Source: Larkinella punicea (lineage in GTDB: Bacteria; Bacteroidota; Bacteroidia; Cytophagales; Spirosomataceae). Taken from it: a stretch of 64,000 nt of DNA. Under the pieces are notes generated by a model. The model was given only the letters and a program-made list of their open reading frames with translations, was not told the origin of the DNA and did no database searches. A program made the position numbers and the translations under genes. Positions within the stretch are counted from its first letter, which is position 1. Every line of letters starts with the position of its first letter. This document shows positions 26,613-36,288 of this stretch, piece after piece. The DNA is taken from positions 186,001 through 250,000 of the forward strand of contig NZ_QOWE01000008.1 of assembly GCF_003334855.1 (NCBI RefSeq), in the 5' to 3' direction.

Positions 26613-27877
26613 CGCCGTCCAAACCGTCGGCGGCTACCACCCCGGAAATCACTGCCGGCACTTTCGCCCCGGCTTCCGTTGGAACCGCTGCCCGATTGCG
26701 TCCGCGATGACTGCCCCGTACCGGAGGAGGCCGCAGCGGTTTCCATCGGATACGGATGGTTATCAATCACCGGTATAGGCCTGGTAATCAATTTGTTAAT
26801 GTCGCGCAAATATTCTTTTTCTTCCGCATCACAAAACGACAGCGCAATGCCGTCGTGACCCGCACGGCCCGTCCGGCCAATCCGGTGAACATACGTCTCC
26901 GGGACATTGGGCAGTTCGTAATTGATCACGTGCGACAGTTCATCGACGTCGATGCCCCGTGCGGCAATGTCTGTAGCCACCAATACCCGCGTTTGTCGGC
27001 TTTTAAAGTTCGTCAGGGCGCGCTGGCGGGCGTTCTGCGACTTATTGCCGTGAATGGCTTCCGCCTGAATACCGGCTTTCAGCAGATCTTTGGCGACTTT
27101 ATCAGCACCGTGTTTGGTGCGGGCAAACACCAGGGCCGATTCAATGGCCTTGTCGTTGAGCAGGTGGATGAGCAGGCGTTTTTTGTCGGTTTTGTCCACA
27201 AAATAAACCGCCTGCTTCACTTTCTCTGCCGTCGAAGAAACCGGTGTTACTTCCACCCTGACCGGTTTACGCAGAATCGTATCGGCTAGTTTGGAAACGT
27301 CCGGCGGCATGGTGGCGGAGAAAAACAGCGACTGGCGTTGGGCGGGCAATTTGGCAATCACTTTCTTGACATCGTGAATGAAGCCCATGTCGAGCATCCG
27401 GTCGGCTTCGTCGAGAACGAACAACTCGATATGCTGCAAATGAACGAACCGTTGGTTCATCAGATCCAGTAGACGGCCCGGCGTGGCAATCATGATGTCG
27501 ACGCCAGCTTTCAGGGCGAGTGTCTGCGAATGTTGCGGAACTCCGCCGAAAATAACCGTATGACGCAGGTTCAAATACTTTCCGTAGGCGGCAAAACTCT
27601 CTCCGATCTGGATCGCTAATTCGCGGGTAGGCGTCAGAATAAGGGCTTTAATCGGGCGGGGACCGCGTTCCGGACCTTTTCCGGCTTCCAGAATTTGCAG
27701 GATGGGAATGGCAAAGGCGGCCGTTTTTCCGGTACCGGTCTGGGCGCAACCCAGCAAATCCCGGCGTTCCAGCAAAATGGGAATAGCCTGTTCCTGTATG
27801 GGGGTGGGGGTCGTATATCCTTCGGCGCTCAGGGCCTTCAGAATGGGCTCAATGAGCGCTAATTTGGTAAAAGACAT
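26609..27877 (-). CDS. rhlE: DEAD-box ATP-dependent RNA helicase, RhlE-like
   Basis: 422 residues. Helicase motifs in order: Q motif ([10 protein letters not shown]), I (AQTGTGKT), Ia (PTRELAIQI), II ([15 protein letters not shown]), III (SAT), IV ([14 protein letters not shown]), V ([11 protein letters not shown]) and VI ([10 protein letters not shown]). The C-terminal tail is low-complexity, rich in Gly, Ser and Arg, ending RRRFGRR, typical of RhlE-type helicases acting on rRNA or mRNA. It is convergent with oxyR and overlaps it at the stop codons. Confidence 0.92.
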   Translation of the reverse strand: MSFTKLALIEPILKALSAEGYTTPTPIQEQAIPILLERRDLLGCAQTGTGKTAAFAIPILQILEAGKGPERGPRPIKALILTPTRELAIQIGESFAAYGKYLNLRHTVIFGGVPQHSQTLALKAGVDIMIATPGRLLDLMNQRFVHLQHIELFVLDEADRMLDMGFIHDVKKVIAKLPAQRQSLFFSATMPPDVSKLADTILRKPVRVEVTPVSSTAEKVKQAVYFVDKTDKKRLLIHLLNDKAIESALVFARTKHGADKVAKDLLKAGIQAEAIHGNKSQNARQRALTNFKSRQTRVLVATDIAARGIDVDELSHVINYELPNVPETYVHRIGRTGRAGHDGIALSFCDAEEKEYLRDINKLITRPIPVIDNHPYPMETAAASSGTGQSSRTQSGSGSNGSRGESAGSDFRGGSRRRFGRR

Positions 27878-27993
27878 GTGTTGAATTTAATACTTGTACC
27901 TGTACAACCCTGCCAGGACAAATAAAGTGCCATTACACCATCAACAACCGCCAAATGATAGGAAAGAAAGGCAAGGGGAGGAAAAGCAACTTT

Positions 27994-29709
27994 CTATTGT
28001 ATCTTCCAAATTCCTGTAGCTATTTTAGCTAAGCGCATCTGACGATGCTGGATCATCTTTACTGTCCAGTCAGTAGCTGTTATTTCATTGCTCAAAGCGA
28101 ATTTACTCGTTTTGTAGACCTCAATTTTATCTTTCATTATTTTTTGTGCAGCGTCTCTTCCATTTTTACTAGGCTCTAAAAGTGTTAAATTACCAAGCAT
28201 GTATACATTACGAGAGTGTTCTTCATCTGAAAACATCTGGGACCAGTCTTCATCCATATTTTCTGGCAAAATGTGTTCAATTGTTCCATCGTCTAAATCA
28301 TAGCTTGCATTTACTCCACCTGCCAAATATGATTCTATTTTATATAAAATATACCTAGCAATTTTTTTTTGCTGGCTGTTCGTTGTATTGAACATCTTCA
28401 ATGTAAAATAATTGCGAAAGTTATCGTCATTTATATATAAAATTTTCAAATCATTAATAATTTGCTGCACTTGTTGAAAAGAACCACTGTACACTTTGTT
28501 AGCGATTTTATTATAAGCTTTTTCCATATCATTAGTTTGCAATTTTCCAATCACGTTATAACGAAATGAAATAGTAACAACTGCTGATAGAACCTTCTTA
28601 AAATCAGGTAAAGAAAGTTTATCGTAAGCAACCATCAGCAACGAGTGGCAGAGAGTTACTCTAAATAAATTTAAACTATTTATTAAATCTTTTACCTCTT
28701 TGTCCCCACCCCAAAGTTCGTCTTCAGAATTAAATAGTGCATTGTAGGTGTAGGAATACCCTTCTAAATGGCCTAATAAGTCAAAAACATTTTGATCTGT
28801 TTTAACAAAATGTTTTTGACTTTTAAACAATCTATCTTTAGTAACAAGAGAGCTTCTTGCATTTAAATAGTGCCTTAAAAAAATTGGAAATTCTTTAAGT
28901 CCAATTGAGTCAATTATCTTCTTCCATTGTCCTTTTAATATGGATAAATCGCTGCTACTTTTTGCAACCAAAGAAAAAATATAGTTTTTCAATAAATCAG
29001 TAGAAGTTAGATCTATACCTCTTGAATTCAGAGTTTCAAAAACCGTGTAAGCGTTTAGCTCATCTCTGACAGTAATTTGAATAAACTTAAGTTGTTCACC
29101 AATTGACTTTGATAGAAAAGCAGTTACCTCACCGCCATTAGTTAAATTATTAGGAAATAATATATCAATTTGTTTATTAAAAAATATATATGCATCCCAA
29201 AGTAATTTTTCCGAATCGCTAAGTTTACTATAATTGACTGGCGACCTAAAGTTTAATAACCTTTGTTGATAAAAACCATCGTTATTCTCGTTAAGAAAAA
29301 GCTTACTGGAGTATAATAAGGATGATGGATCTTTTTTACCTATATAATCACGCATTAGAATTTCTATACGTTCTAAATTATTAGTTGTTTCAACGCCAGA
29401 ATCAGCTAAATTTTTAATTTTTCTTATAACAGATAAAATCAATAAGCTTAATGTTGTAAAACGTTGTTGACCATCGATCACTAAATATTCCTTATCATCC
29501 TCGTTTCCTGATATTTGTAACACAATCGACCCCATATAATGCGGATTACCAGTCTGATATACCGTTACTAAATCATTCCATAAATCTTCCCAATTATCCT
29601 GCTCCCATGAATAATCTCTCTGAAATGCAGGAACTCTGTAAATCTTCCCATTTCCTAAAATCTCATTTAGACTCAGAGTTTTAGTATCTAACAAACTAGT
29701 TATTGCCAT
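27994..29709 (-). CDS. DUF262/DUF1524 protein, GmrSD-like (putative type IV restriction)
   Basis: 571 residues. The N-terminal DUF262 (ParB-like) domain has VPAFQRDYSW (26-35) and VIDGQQRFTT (78-87), the nucleotide-handling motif of GmrS/BrxU-type proteins. The C-terminal DUF1524 domain has TIEHILPEN near residue 478 and MLGNLTLLEPSKNG, the His-Asn core of an HNH-like nuclease. Such single-chain proteins cut modified phage DNA in known examples; that role here is inferred. The gene is strikingly AT-rich compared with both flanks, a sign of recent transfer. No methylase or partner defence gene is adjacent. Confidence 0.88.
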   Translation of the reverse strand: MAITSLLDTKTLSLNEILGNGKIYRVPAFQRDYSWEQDNWEDLWNDLVTVYQTGNPHYMGSIVLQISGNEDDKEYLVIDGQQRFTTLSLLILSVIRKIKNLADSGVETTNNLERIEILMRDYIGKKDPSSLLYSSKLFLNENNDGFYQQRLLNFRSPVNYSKLSDSEKLLWDAYIFFNKQIDILFPNNLTNGGEVTAFLSKSIGEQLKFIQITVRDELNAYTVFETLNSRGIDLTSTDLLKNYIFSLVAKSSSDLSILKGQWKKIIDSIGLKEFPIFLRHYLNARSSLVTKDRLFKSQKHFVKTDQNVFDLLGHLEGYSYTYNALFNSEDELWGGDKEVKDLINSLNLFRVTLCHSLLMVAYDKLSLPDFKKVLSAVVTISFRYNVIGKLQTNDMEKAYNKIANKVYSGSFQQVQQIINDLKILYINDDNFRNYFTLKMFNTTNSQQKKIARYILYKIESYLAGGVNASYDLDDGTIEHILPENMDEDWSQMFSDEEHSRNVYMLGNLTLLEPSKNGRDAAQKIMKDKIEVYKTSKFALSNEITATDWTVKMIQHRQMRLAKIATGIWKIQ

Positions 29710-29811
29710 ATTTAAACAGCGTTATATTATTACCATCAAACCACAAATAACCATTAAGCTCTTAAGAATCAGATTATATATTTCGATTAATACCAATGAT
29801 TCCCTAAGCAT

Positions 29812-30114
29812 TTACTTTCCTAATTGACTCAGATCTATATTTTTCACTAATTCCTTCATCGAATAATGTTTTGCCTGAAAAGCTTCTTTTGCGGTTTTAT
29901 AAACCTTGGATTCTGTCAGAAACTCATTAAAATCTCCCTCCGACATATCGCCCCAGGAACCTGCTAAATTCAAAACCGCTTTCCTTGTTTCTTCTGTTGC
30001 TTTCCCATTCCGACTGAACTGGGCCAGAAATTCGTCAACTTGTTCCAAATGCTCAACCGGAATGGCACTCAGTTTTTGCAGGATCGACTGGTATGTTTTT
30101 TCAGTTGTGGTCAT
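29812..30114 (-). CDS. Small antitoxin-like hypothetical protein
   Basis: 100 residues from the ATG at 30114 (MTTTEKTYQSILQKLSAIPV). It contains AGSWGDMSEGDFNEFLTESK, a pattern I associate with orphan antitoxin-like proteins, but no family is certain. No toxin gene lies next to it: upstream is nuoH and downstream the DUF262 gene. The protein is soluble and acidic in the middle. Confidence 0.55.
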   Translation of the reverse strand: MTTTEKTYQSILQKLSAIPVEHLEQVDEFLAQFSRNGKATEETRKAVLNLAGSWGDMSEGDFNEFLTESKVYKTAKEAFQAKHYSMKELVKNIDLSQLGK

Positions 30115-30181
30115 GGCAATACATTTTTCATTGAACACATTTGATCACCTTATTGGTTGCATACGGCGTTTATTTACACAC

Positions 30182-31264
30182 TCACACCATCAACAACCGC
30201 CAAACGCCGGAAATCAGCAGTAGAATCAGTCCGATAGGCGTCAACACTTTCCAGCACAGAAACATCATCTGATCGACCCGGACACGGGGCAATGTCCAGC
30301 GCACCCACATCTGCACCAGCACCGCCAGCATGGCTTTTGAGAACAGCCAGAACACGCCGGTGATATTGCCCCAGGCGGTTCCGGGCAGGCCACTCGTCCA
30401 GTCGGCCAGGCGCAGGGGCCCGAGATTTGGCAGGGGTGTATTCCAGCTTCCCAGAAATAAAATGGCTCCCAGAAAAGAAACCAGCAGCATCATGGCGTAT
30501 TCAGAAAGCATCAAAAGGGCAAACCGCATCCCGCTGTATTCGGTATTATAACCACCGACTAATTCGGATTCGCCCTCGGGCAAATCGAACGGGGCGCGGT
30601 TGCTTTCGGCCAGCGTCGTGATGAAAAAGACGATGTAGGCAATCAGTAGAAACGGATTACGGAGAATATTCCAGCTAAAAATACCACCCCAGTTCGTCAC
30701 GTCGACGCCCAGGGCTTTCAATCCGAACAGGTAATTGGTTTCCTCAGTATAGATGCCCTGCTGAAAACTGATGGTCTGTAAATTCAGCGTCTGGCAAATC
30801 ATGACGGCGCAGAGAATGGTCAGACCGAGCGGTATTTCGTAGGAAACAATCTGCGCCACCGAGCGCATGGCGCCAAACAGCGAGTACTTATTATTAGACC
30901 CCCAGCCCGCCATCAGAATGCCGATCACATCGACGGAAACAATCGCCATCAGGTAAAATACGCCCACTTCCGTCGCCGAGCCTTGCAAGTCGGGGGTCAG
31001 CGGCATGACGGCATAGCCCGCAAAAACCGAGGCAAAAATGATCAGCGGAGCCAGCAGAAACAGCTTTCGGTCGGCTGCTTTCGGCACAATATCTTCTTTC
31101 TGAAGCAGTTTCAGCAAATCCGCAATCAGTTGCAGCAGCCCGTATTTTCCCACTACCATTGGCCCCAGCCGGTCCTGAATAAAAGCAGAAACTTTCCGTT
31201 CGAGGTAAACCCCAACGACCACAAAACTAACGGCAATGACTAAAAATATCGGAAGAGCGAGCAT
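30182..31264 (-). CDS. nuoH: NADH-quinone oxidoreductase subunit H
   Basis: 360-residue inner membrane subunit of complex I lining the quinone-binding cavity. Both family signatures are present: ERKVSAFIQDRLGPMVVGKY near the start, and LAESNRAPFDLPEGESELVG followed by YNTEYSGMRFALLMLSEY. About eight hydrophobic helices are visible. I chose the ATG at 31264 (MLALPIFLVIAVSF); the longer ORF runs into a palindromic repeat. No other nuo gene is within the window, so it is separated from any nuo operon. Confidence 0.95.
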   Translation of the reverse strand: MLALPIFLVIAVSFVVVGVYLERKVSAFIQDRLGPMVVGKYGLLQLIADLLKLLQKEDIVPKAADRKLFLLAPLIIFASVFAGYAVMPLTPDLQGSATEVGVFYLMAIVSVDVIGILMAGWGSNNKYSLFGAMRSVAQIVSYEIPLGLTILCAVMICQTLNLQTISFQQGIYTEETNYLFGLKALGVDVTNWGGIFSWNILRNPFLLIAYIVFFITTLAESNRAPFDLPEGESELVGGYNTEYSGMRFALLMLSEYAMMLLVSFLGAILFLGSWNTPLPNLGPLRLADWTSGLPGTAWGNITGVFWLFSKAMLAVLVQMWVRWTLPRVRVDQMMFLCWKVLTPIGLILLLISGVWRLLMV

Positions 31265-31272
31265 AATGTACC

Positions 31273-31426
31273 CACGGACTTTAGTCCGTGTATGAGACCT
31301 GAGCAATACCCCCAACCCCCTAAAGGGGGCTTTCAAATCCGGATGTTAAAGCCCCCTTTAGGGGGTTGGGGGTATTTAATTTTCAAATATAGGCATGACA
31401 AGCTTATTATTGCGGACTAAAGTCCG
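31273..31426. repeat. Nested REP-like repeat cluster, including family A copy 4
   Basis: CACGGACT-TT-AGTCCGTG (31273-31290) and CGGACT-AA-AGTCCG (31413-31426) are two small palindromes flanking a family A element. That element has perfect 29-bp arms (31305-31333 and 31348-31376) and a 14-base loop, with a CCCCCTAAAGGGGG core. The whole cluster fills the gap between divergent nuoH and the photolyase gene. Confidence 0.8.
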
Positions 31427-31479
31427 TCGGTAAGGTAAACATTTCTGTTGAACCAGCCGTTGCCCAGAAAAACCATCGT

Positions 31480-32802
31480 ATGTCAAAACCTTCTTCTGCA
31501 CCCGTCGCCCTGTTTTGGTACCGCCGGGATTTGCGCCTGAACGACAATGCCGGTCTCTACCATGCCCTCCGCAGCGGTTTTCCGGTTTTGCCCGTTTTCA
31601 TTTTTGACCAAACCATCCTCGATGCGCTCGACGATAAGCACGACCGTCGCCTGGAATTCATTCACAACACCGTTCTGGAAATGCAGCAGGAGTTTCGCAA
31701 AATCGGGACATCACTGCTGGTTCGGTATGGAAAACCGCTGGACATCTACCGCGACCTGCTGAAAGAATTCAATATTCAGGCGGTTTTCACGAATTATGAT
31801 TACGAAGTCTACGCGAAGGAACGCGACAAAGCGGTGGCCGATCTGCTCTCCGAAAACGGGGCGGAGTTTCATGCCTACAAGGACCAGACCATCTTCGACC
31901 GCGACGAGGTGCTGACCGGCAGCGGATCGCCCTACACGGTTTTTACGCCCTACAGCCGCAACTGGCACCACAAGCTGACCGACTTTCACCTCAAATCGTA
32001 TCCCACAAAAAAATATTACGCCAACTTCCTGAAAACCGCTTCACTGCCCATTCCGACACTGGAAGAACTGGGTTTTAAACCAGTGAAAGAACCGTTTCCG
32101 GGAAAAACCGTCCAATCGGACCTGCTCAAAAATTACAAGGAAACCCGTGATTTTCCGGCCATCCAGGGCACGAGCGAGTTGAGCATTCACCTCCGTTTTG
32201 GCACCATCAGCATCCGCGAACTGGCCCGGAAAGCCAAAGAGCACAACTTCACGTTTCTGAACGAACTGGTCTGGCGGGATTTCTATTTTCAGGTGCTTGA
32301 CCATTTTCCGCACGTCGAAAAATACTCGTTTCGCCGGGAATATGACGGTGTTCCCTGGCGTAATAATGAAGACGAATTTCAGCGCTGGTGCGAAGGCCGA
32401 ACGGGTTATCCAATTGTGGATGCGGGTATGCGGCAACTGAACGAAATTGGTTGGATGCACAACCGCGTCCGGATGATTACCGCCAGTTTTCTGTGCAAAC
32501 ACCTGCTGATCGACTGGCGGTGGGGCGAAGCCTATTTTGCCAAAAAACTGCGGGATTATGACCTGTCGGCCAACAACGGCGGCTGGCAATGGGCGGCTGG
32601 TTCGGGAACGGATGCCGCGCCGTATTTCCGGGTTTTCAATCCAACGTTGCAGGCCCAGAAGTTTGATCCGAAAGGCGAATACATCCGCCGGTGGGTTCCC
32701 GAATTCAATTCACTTAATTATCCAGAGCCGATGGTGGAGCATACGATGGCGCGAAACCGGGCCATCGAAACCTATAAAAAAGGGCTGGCGGCTGCGAAAT
32801 AG
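31480..32802 (+). CDS. Deoxyribodipyrimidine photolyase (cryptochrome/photolyase family)
   Basis: 440 residues; repairs cyclobutane pyrimidine dimers with light using FAD and an antenna cofactor. The N-terminal Rossmann domain begins ALFWYRRDLRLNDNAGLYHA. The FAD-binding helical domain has HLRFGTISIRELARK, WRDFYFQVLDHFP, YPIVDAGMRQLNEIGWMHNR and RMITASFLCKHLLIDWRWGE. Near the C-terminus ANNGGWQWAAGSGTDAAPYF and FNPTLQAQKFDPKGEYIRRW are class I photolyase signatures. A cryptochrome role cannot be excluded by sequence alone. Confidence 0.92.
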   Translation: MSKPSSAPVALFWYRRDLRLNDNAGLYHALRSGFPVLPVFIFDQTILDALDDKHDRRLEFIHNTVLEMQQEFRKIGTSLLVRYGKPLDIYRDLLKEFNIQAVFTNYDYEVYAKERDKAVADLLSENGAEFHAYKDQTIFDRDEVLTGSGSPYTVFTPYSRNWHHKLTDFHLKSYPTKKYYANFLKTASLPIPTLEELGFKPVKEPFPGKTVQSDLLKNYKETRDFPAIQGTSELSIHLRFGTISIRELARKAKEHNFTFLNELVWRDFYFQVLDHFPHVEKYSFRREYDGVPWRNNEDEFQRWCEGRTGYPIVDAGMRQLNEIGWMHNRVRMITASFLCKHLLIDWRWGEAYFAKKLRDYDLSANNGGWQWAAGSGTDAAPYFRVFNPTLQAQKFDPKGEYIRRWVPEFNSLNYPEPMVEHTMARNRAIETYKKGLAAAK

Positions 32803-32893
32803 CGCAAAAATTGCATTAATAAAATTGTATCTTGGATGATTACAACCTAATACGTGGTTTTGGTGTCTATACGACTACAACTTTTTGCAGTGC

Positions 32894-35251
32894 ATGCCGA
32901 ACCGTTTCCTTTTCTGCTTCGCATTCTTTCTGCTCGTTTTTCAGGAACTTATTGCTCAACGGGTGATGCTCAGTGGCACCGTCATGCGTGCCGATACGAC
33001 GCTGCCCATTGTAGGAGCCAGTGTGTTCGTGACCGAATCCGGTGCGGGAACGACGACCGACGAACAAGGCCGGTTTTCGGTTTCGTTGCGACCCGGTTCC
33101 TACCACATTAGCCTTTCTGCCGTCGGTTTTAAATCGGACCGGCCGTTTATCGTCGTCAATGCGAACCGGACGGCGGTTTTTCGGCTGATTTCCCAAACGT
33201 TTGAACTCGATGAGGTGGAAGTCCGCGACCGGCGCGCGGATCAGAATGTGAAAGATGTCCGGATGAGTCAGATTCAACTGGATGTCCGGCAGTTGAAGAA
33301 AATGCCGGTGGTGCTGGGCGAACCGGACATTCTGAAAGCCCTGACGCTGCAAGCCGGTGTTTCAACGGCGGGCGAAGGGACGGGCGGTTTCAATGTTCGC
33401 GGGGGGCGAACCGACCAGAATCTGGTGCTGCTCGACGGCGCGCCGATGTATAACACCTCACATTTGCTCGGTTTTTACGCCAACGTCAGTTCGGATGTGG
33501 TGCAGGACATAAACCTCTACAAAGGCAGTTTTTCATCCCAATATGGCGGTCGGATTTCGTCCCTCCTGCTCGTCAACACCAGAGCCGGCAACGGCGAACG
33601 CTGGCGGCTTTCGGGCGGCATCAGTCCCATCAGCGGACGTGTGGTGATCGACGGGCCGATTGCCAAAGGGCTGACGTTGATGGCCGCCGGGCGCGTAGCC
33701 TATCCCAACTGGATTCTGCAATCATTTCCGGAACGCAGTGCCGCCAAAGAAAGCCGAGCTTTTTTTTACGACGGCAATCTGAAACTCAACTACGCACCCA
33801 ATGCCGCCAATACGGTTTCGCTGTCGGCCTACCGCAGTGCGGATCGCTTCAAATTTCCGGGCGACACCACCTACGGCTGGCAGTCGAACGTGGTGTCTGG
33901 TTGGTGGAGCAGCCTGCTAAGTCGGAATCTGCAACTGAACGTCAATGCCTTATACAGCGGTTATCAATACCATGTCGATGGCGAAACCGAGGGATACACC
34001 TTCCGGCTGACCTCCTACATCCAGCACCGCGAAGCCAAAGCCGATCTGTTTTACACCCTCTTCGATAAACACAAACTACAGGTGGGCGCGAACGGGATTC
34101 TGTACCGGATTCAAAAAGGCGACCTTGAACCGACGGGTGACAATTCGAGCATCAACCCGAAAACGCTGGAACCCGAAAACGCCCGCGAACTGGGTATCTA
34201 TGCCAACACAGAATGGATTCTGACACCGGCGATTACGCTTCAGGCCGGACTGCGGTATTCGACGTTCAGCCAATTGGGGCCGCAGACGGTGTATCGTTAT
34301 GCCGAAAAAGTGCCCCGAACGCCCGAAACCGTGGTCGATTCGACGGTTTTTGCCGGTGGAAAACCCATTCAAACCTACGGCGGCTGGGAACCCCGGCTGG
34401 GGCTGCGGGTGCAACTTTCGTCCAGCATGTCTCTGAAGCTTAACTACAGCCGAAACCGTCAGTACATCCACCTGATTTCGAATACCACCGCCATTACACC
34501 CTCGGATTTCTGGAAAGTCAGTGATTCGTTTGTTCCCGCCCAGGTGGCCGATCAACTGGCCATTGGCCTATTTAAAAACCTGAACGACAACGCCATCGAA
34601 CTCGCCGTGGAAGGCTATTACAAAACCATTGACAACCTGGTGGAATACCGCAACGGGGCTACGCTGCTGTTGAATGAACGGCTGGAAACCGATCTGCTCC
34701 AGGCCCGTGGCAAGGCCTATGGCGTAGAGTTGAGTGTCGCCAAAAACAAGGGAAAACTGACGGGACAGTTCAATTATTCCTACGCCCGGTCGCTCGTAGC
34801 GGTTCAGACGGCGTTCAGCGAGTTGCAGGTCAATCAGGGCGATTATTACCCATCGAATTTTGATAAACCGCACAACCTGAATGTGCAGACCCGGCTGGCG
34901 ATGCGCTACAACTGGACGTTTACGACCAACTTCGTCTACAGTACCGGCGTTCCAGCGACCTACCCCGATGGACAATACGTATTTGCCAACCAGCCGACAC
35001 TCAACTATTCGAAACGCAACGCCGACCGGATTCAGGATTACCACCGGCTGGATGTTGCCTTCTCGAAAGACACCCGGTTGAGCAACCGCCAGACGCGTTA
35101 TAGCATCTGGACCATCGGGATTTACAACGTGTACGCCCGTAAAAACCCGTATTCGGTGTATTTCAACCGCTCCAATTCCCGGACGGACGCGTACCGGTTG
35201 GCCGTGTTTGGCACCCTGATTCCGTCGATTACCTATAATTTCAATTTCTGA
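32894..35251 (+). CDS. TonB-dependent receptor with N-terminal carboxypeptidase-like domain
   Basis: 785 residues from the ATG at 32894, which gives a signal peptide (FLFCFAFFLLVFQELIAQ). A carboxypeptidase-regulatory-like domain spans about 20-100 (SGTVMRADTTLPIVGASVFV), followed by a plug (AGEGTGGFNVRGGRTDQNLV, then LLDGAPMYNTSHLLGFYANV) and a beta-barrel. It is not SusC-type. Its last codon overlaps the ATG of a DUF4249 lipoprotein (TGATG), a common pairing in Bacteroidota. The substrate is unknown. Confidence 0.92.
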   Translation: MPNRFLFCFAFFLLVFQELIAQRVMLSGTVMRADTTLPIVGASVFVTESGAGTTTDEQGRFSVSLRPGSYHISLSAVGFKSDRPFIVVNANRTAVFRLISQTFELDEVEVRDRRADQNVKDVRMSQIQLDVRQLKKMPVVLGEPDILKALTLQAGVSTAGEGTGGFNVRGGRTDQNLVLLDGAPMYNTSHLLGFYANVSSDVVQDINLYKGSFSSQYGGRISSLLLVNTRAGNGERWRLSGGISPISGRVVIDGPIAKGLTLMAAGRVAYPNWILQSFPERSAAKESRAFFYDGNLKLNYAPNAANTVSLSAYRSADRFKFPGDTTYGWQSNVVSGWWSSLLSRNLQLNVNALYSGYQYHVDGETEGYTFRLTSYIQHREAKADLFYTLFDKHKLQVGANGILYRIQKGDLEPTGDNSSINPKTLEPENARELGIYANTEWILTPAITLQAGLRYSTFSQLGPQTVYRYAEKVPRTPETVVDSTVFAGGKPIQTYGGWEPRLGLRVQLSSSMSLKLNYSRNRQYIHLISNTTAITPSDFWKVSDSFVPAQVADQLAIGLFKNLNDNAIELAVEGYYKTIDNLVEYRNGATLLLNERLETDLLQARGKAYGVELSVAKNKGKLTGQFNYSYARSLVAVQTAFSELQVNQGDYYPSNFDKPHNLNVQTRLAMRYNWTFTTNFVYSTGVPATYPDGQYVFANQPTLNYSKRNADRIQDYHRLDVAFSKDTRLSNRQTRYSIWTIGIYNVYARKNPYSVYFNRSNSRTDAYRLAVFGTLIPSITYNFNF

Positions 35252-36285
35252 TGAAGCAGTTGGCCTTTGTGTTGGTGATTTTGAGCGGATTGTTGTCCTG
35301 CATCGATCAGGTTTCGTTGCCCATCCGCAATGAGGCTCCGCAGTTGGTGGTCGATGGGCTGATTACCAACGAAAAACCGCCTTACAGCGTCCGGCTTTCG
35401 TATTCAGGCAGCTTTACATTCGATCAGGAAAATCCGCAGGACCAAAAGGTAACGGATGCAGTCGTGACGCTGAACGATGACGCGGGGCATTCGACTCCAA
35501 TGGCGCACGATGCATTGAATGCGGGTTATTATCGGACGACTGACGCTGCGTTTGTTGGACAACCGGGCCGCAGTTACACCCTGACGATTCGTTTGGCTGA
35601 TGGAAAAACCTATATTTCGGCACCCGAAAAAATGCCCGCCGTTCCCGGTATCGACAGCGTTTACGCCCGGTTTACGCCCACCGAAAGCATCACCTTACCC
35701 TATCAGTATTATTTTTACCTCGACGCAACTGACCCTTCCGCGCAGCAAAATTTTTACCGCTGGACGGCTTATGCCTACACCGCCCGACGGTCAACCGGGG
35801 TGCCGTGTTGCCTGGGCTGTACAGCCATTTGTTTTGATCGCTGCTGGGTGCAGTATTTTAGTCAGGATATTAACATCATGTCCGACAACGGCATCGATGG
35901 AAACCAGCTTCGACAGCAACTCGTCATGCGTTCGCCGATCTATACACCCGGCCCCACGCTGGTCGAAGTGCAGCAGTACAGCCTGACGTCGGCGGCTTAT
36001 CAGTTCTGGAAACTATTCAAGGAACAGCAATCCCGCACCGGGACCATTTTCGATCCATTACCCGCTTCGGTAATCGGTAACATTTCCAATGCCAGCCAAT
36101 CTGACGAGAAGGCGCTGGGTTATTTTGGCGCGTCGGCAGTGGTTCGGAAGCGGTTTCGGGAGCGCGGGGATGCAACTTACGGCACGGCGATTTACGGGTA
36201 TATCAATTCCATTCTGATTCCGGAGAAAGATTGTCGGCAAACCTACGGCTGGCTTACTCCCGTGACCGAGCCCAGCGGTTGGTGA
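35251..36285 (+). CDS. DUF4249-family lipoprotein
   Basis: 344 residues. The signal ends at a lipobox (LSGLLSC, Cys17). The conserved N-terminal core APQLVVDGLITNEKPPYSVR, then LSYSGSF, is diagnostic for DUF4249. A cysteine-rich patch (GVPCCLGCTAICFDRCWVQY) near residue 185 is notable. It is translationally coupled to the upstream TonB receptor and is probably its surface partner. Confidence 0.88.
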   Translation: MKQLAFVLVILSGLLSCIDQVSLPIRNEAPQLVVDGLITNEKPPYSVRLSYSGSFTFDQENPQDQKVTDAVVTLNDDAGHSTPMAHDALNAGYYRTTDAAFVGQPGRSYTLTIRLADGKTYISAPEKMPAVPGIDSVYARFTPTESITLPYQYYFYLDATDPSAQQNFYRWTAYAYTARRSTGVPCCLGCTAICFDRCWVQYFSQDINIMSDNGIDGNQLRQQLVMRSPIYTPGPTLVEVQQYSLTSAAYQFWKLFKEQQSRTGTIFDPLPASVIGNISNASQSDEKALGYFGASAVVRKRFRERGDATYGTAIYGYINSILIPEKDCRQTYGWLTPVTEPSGW

Positions 36286-36288
36286 TGA

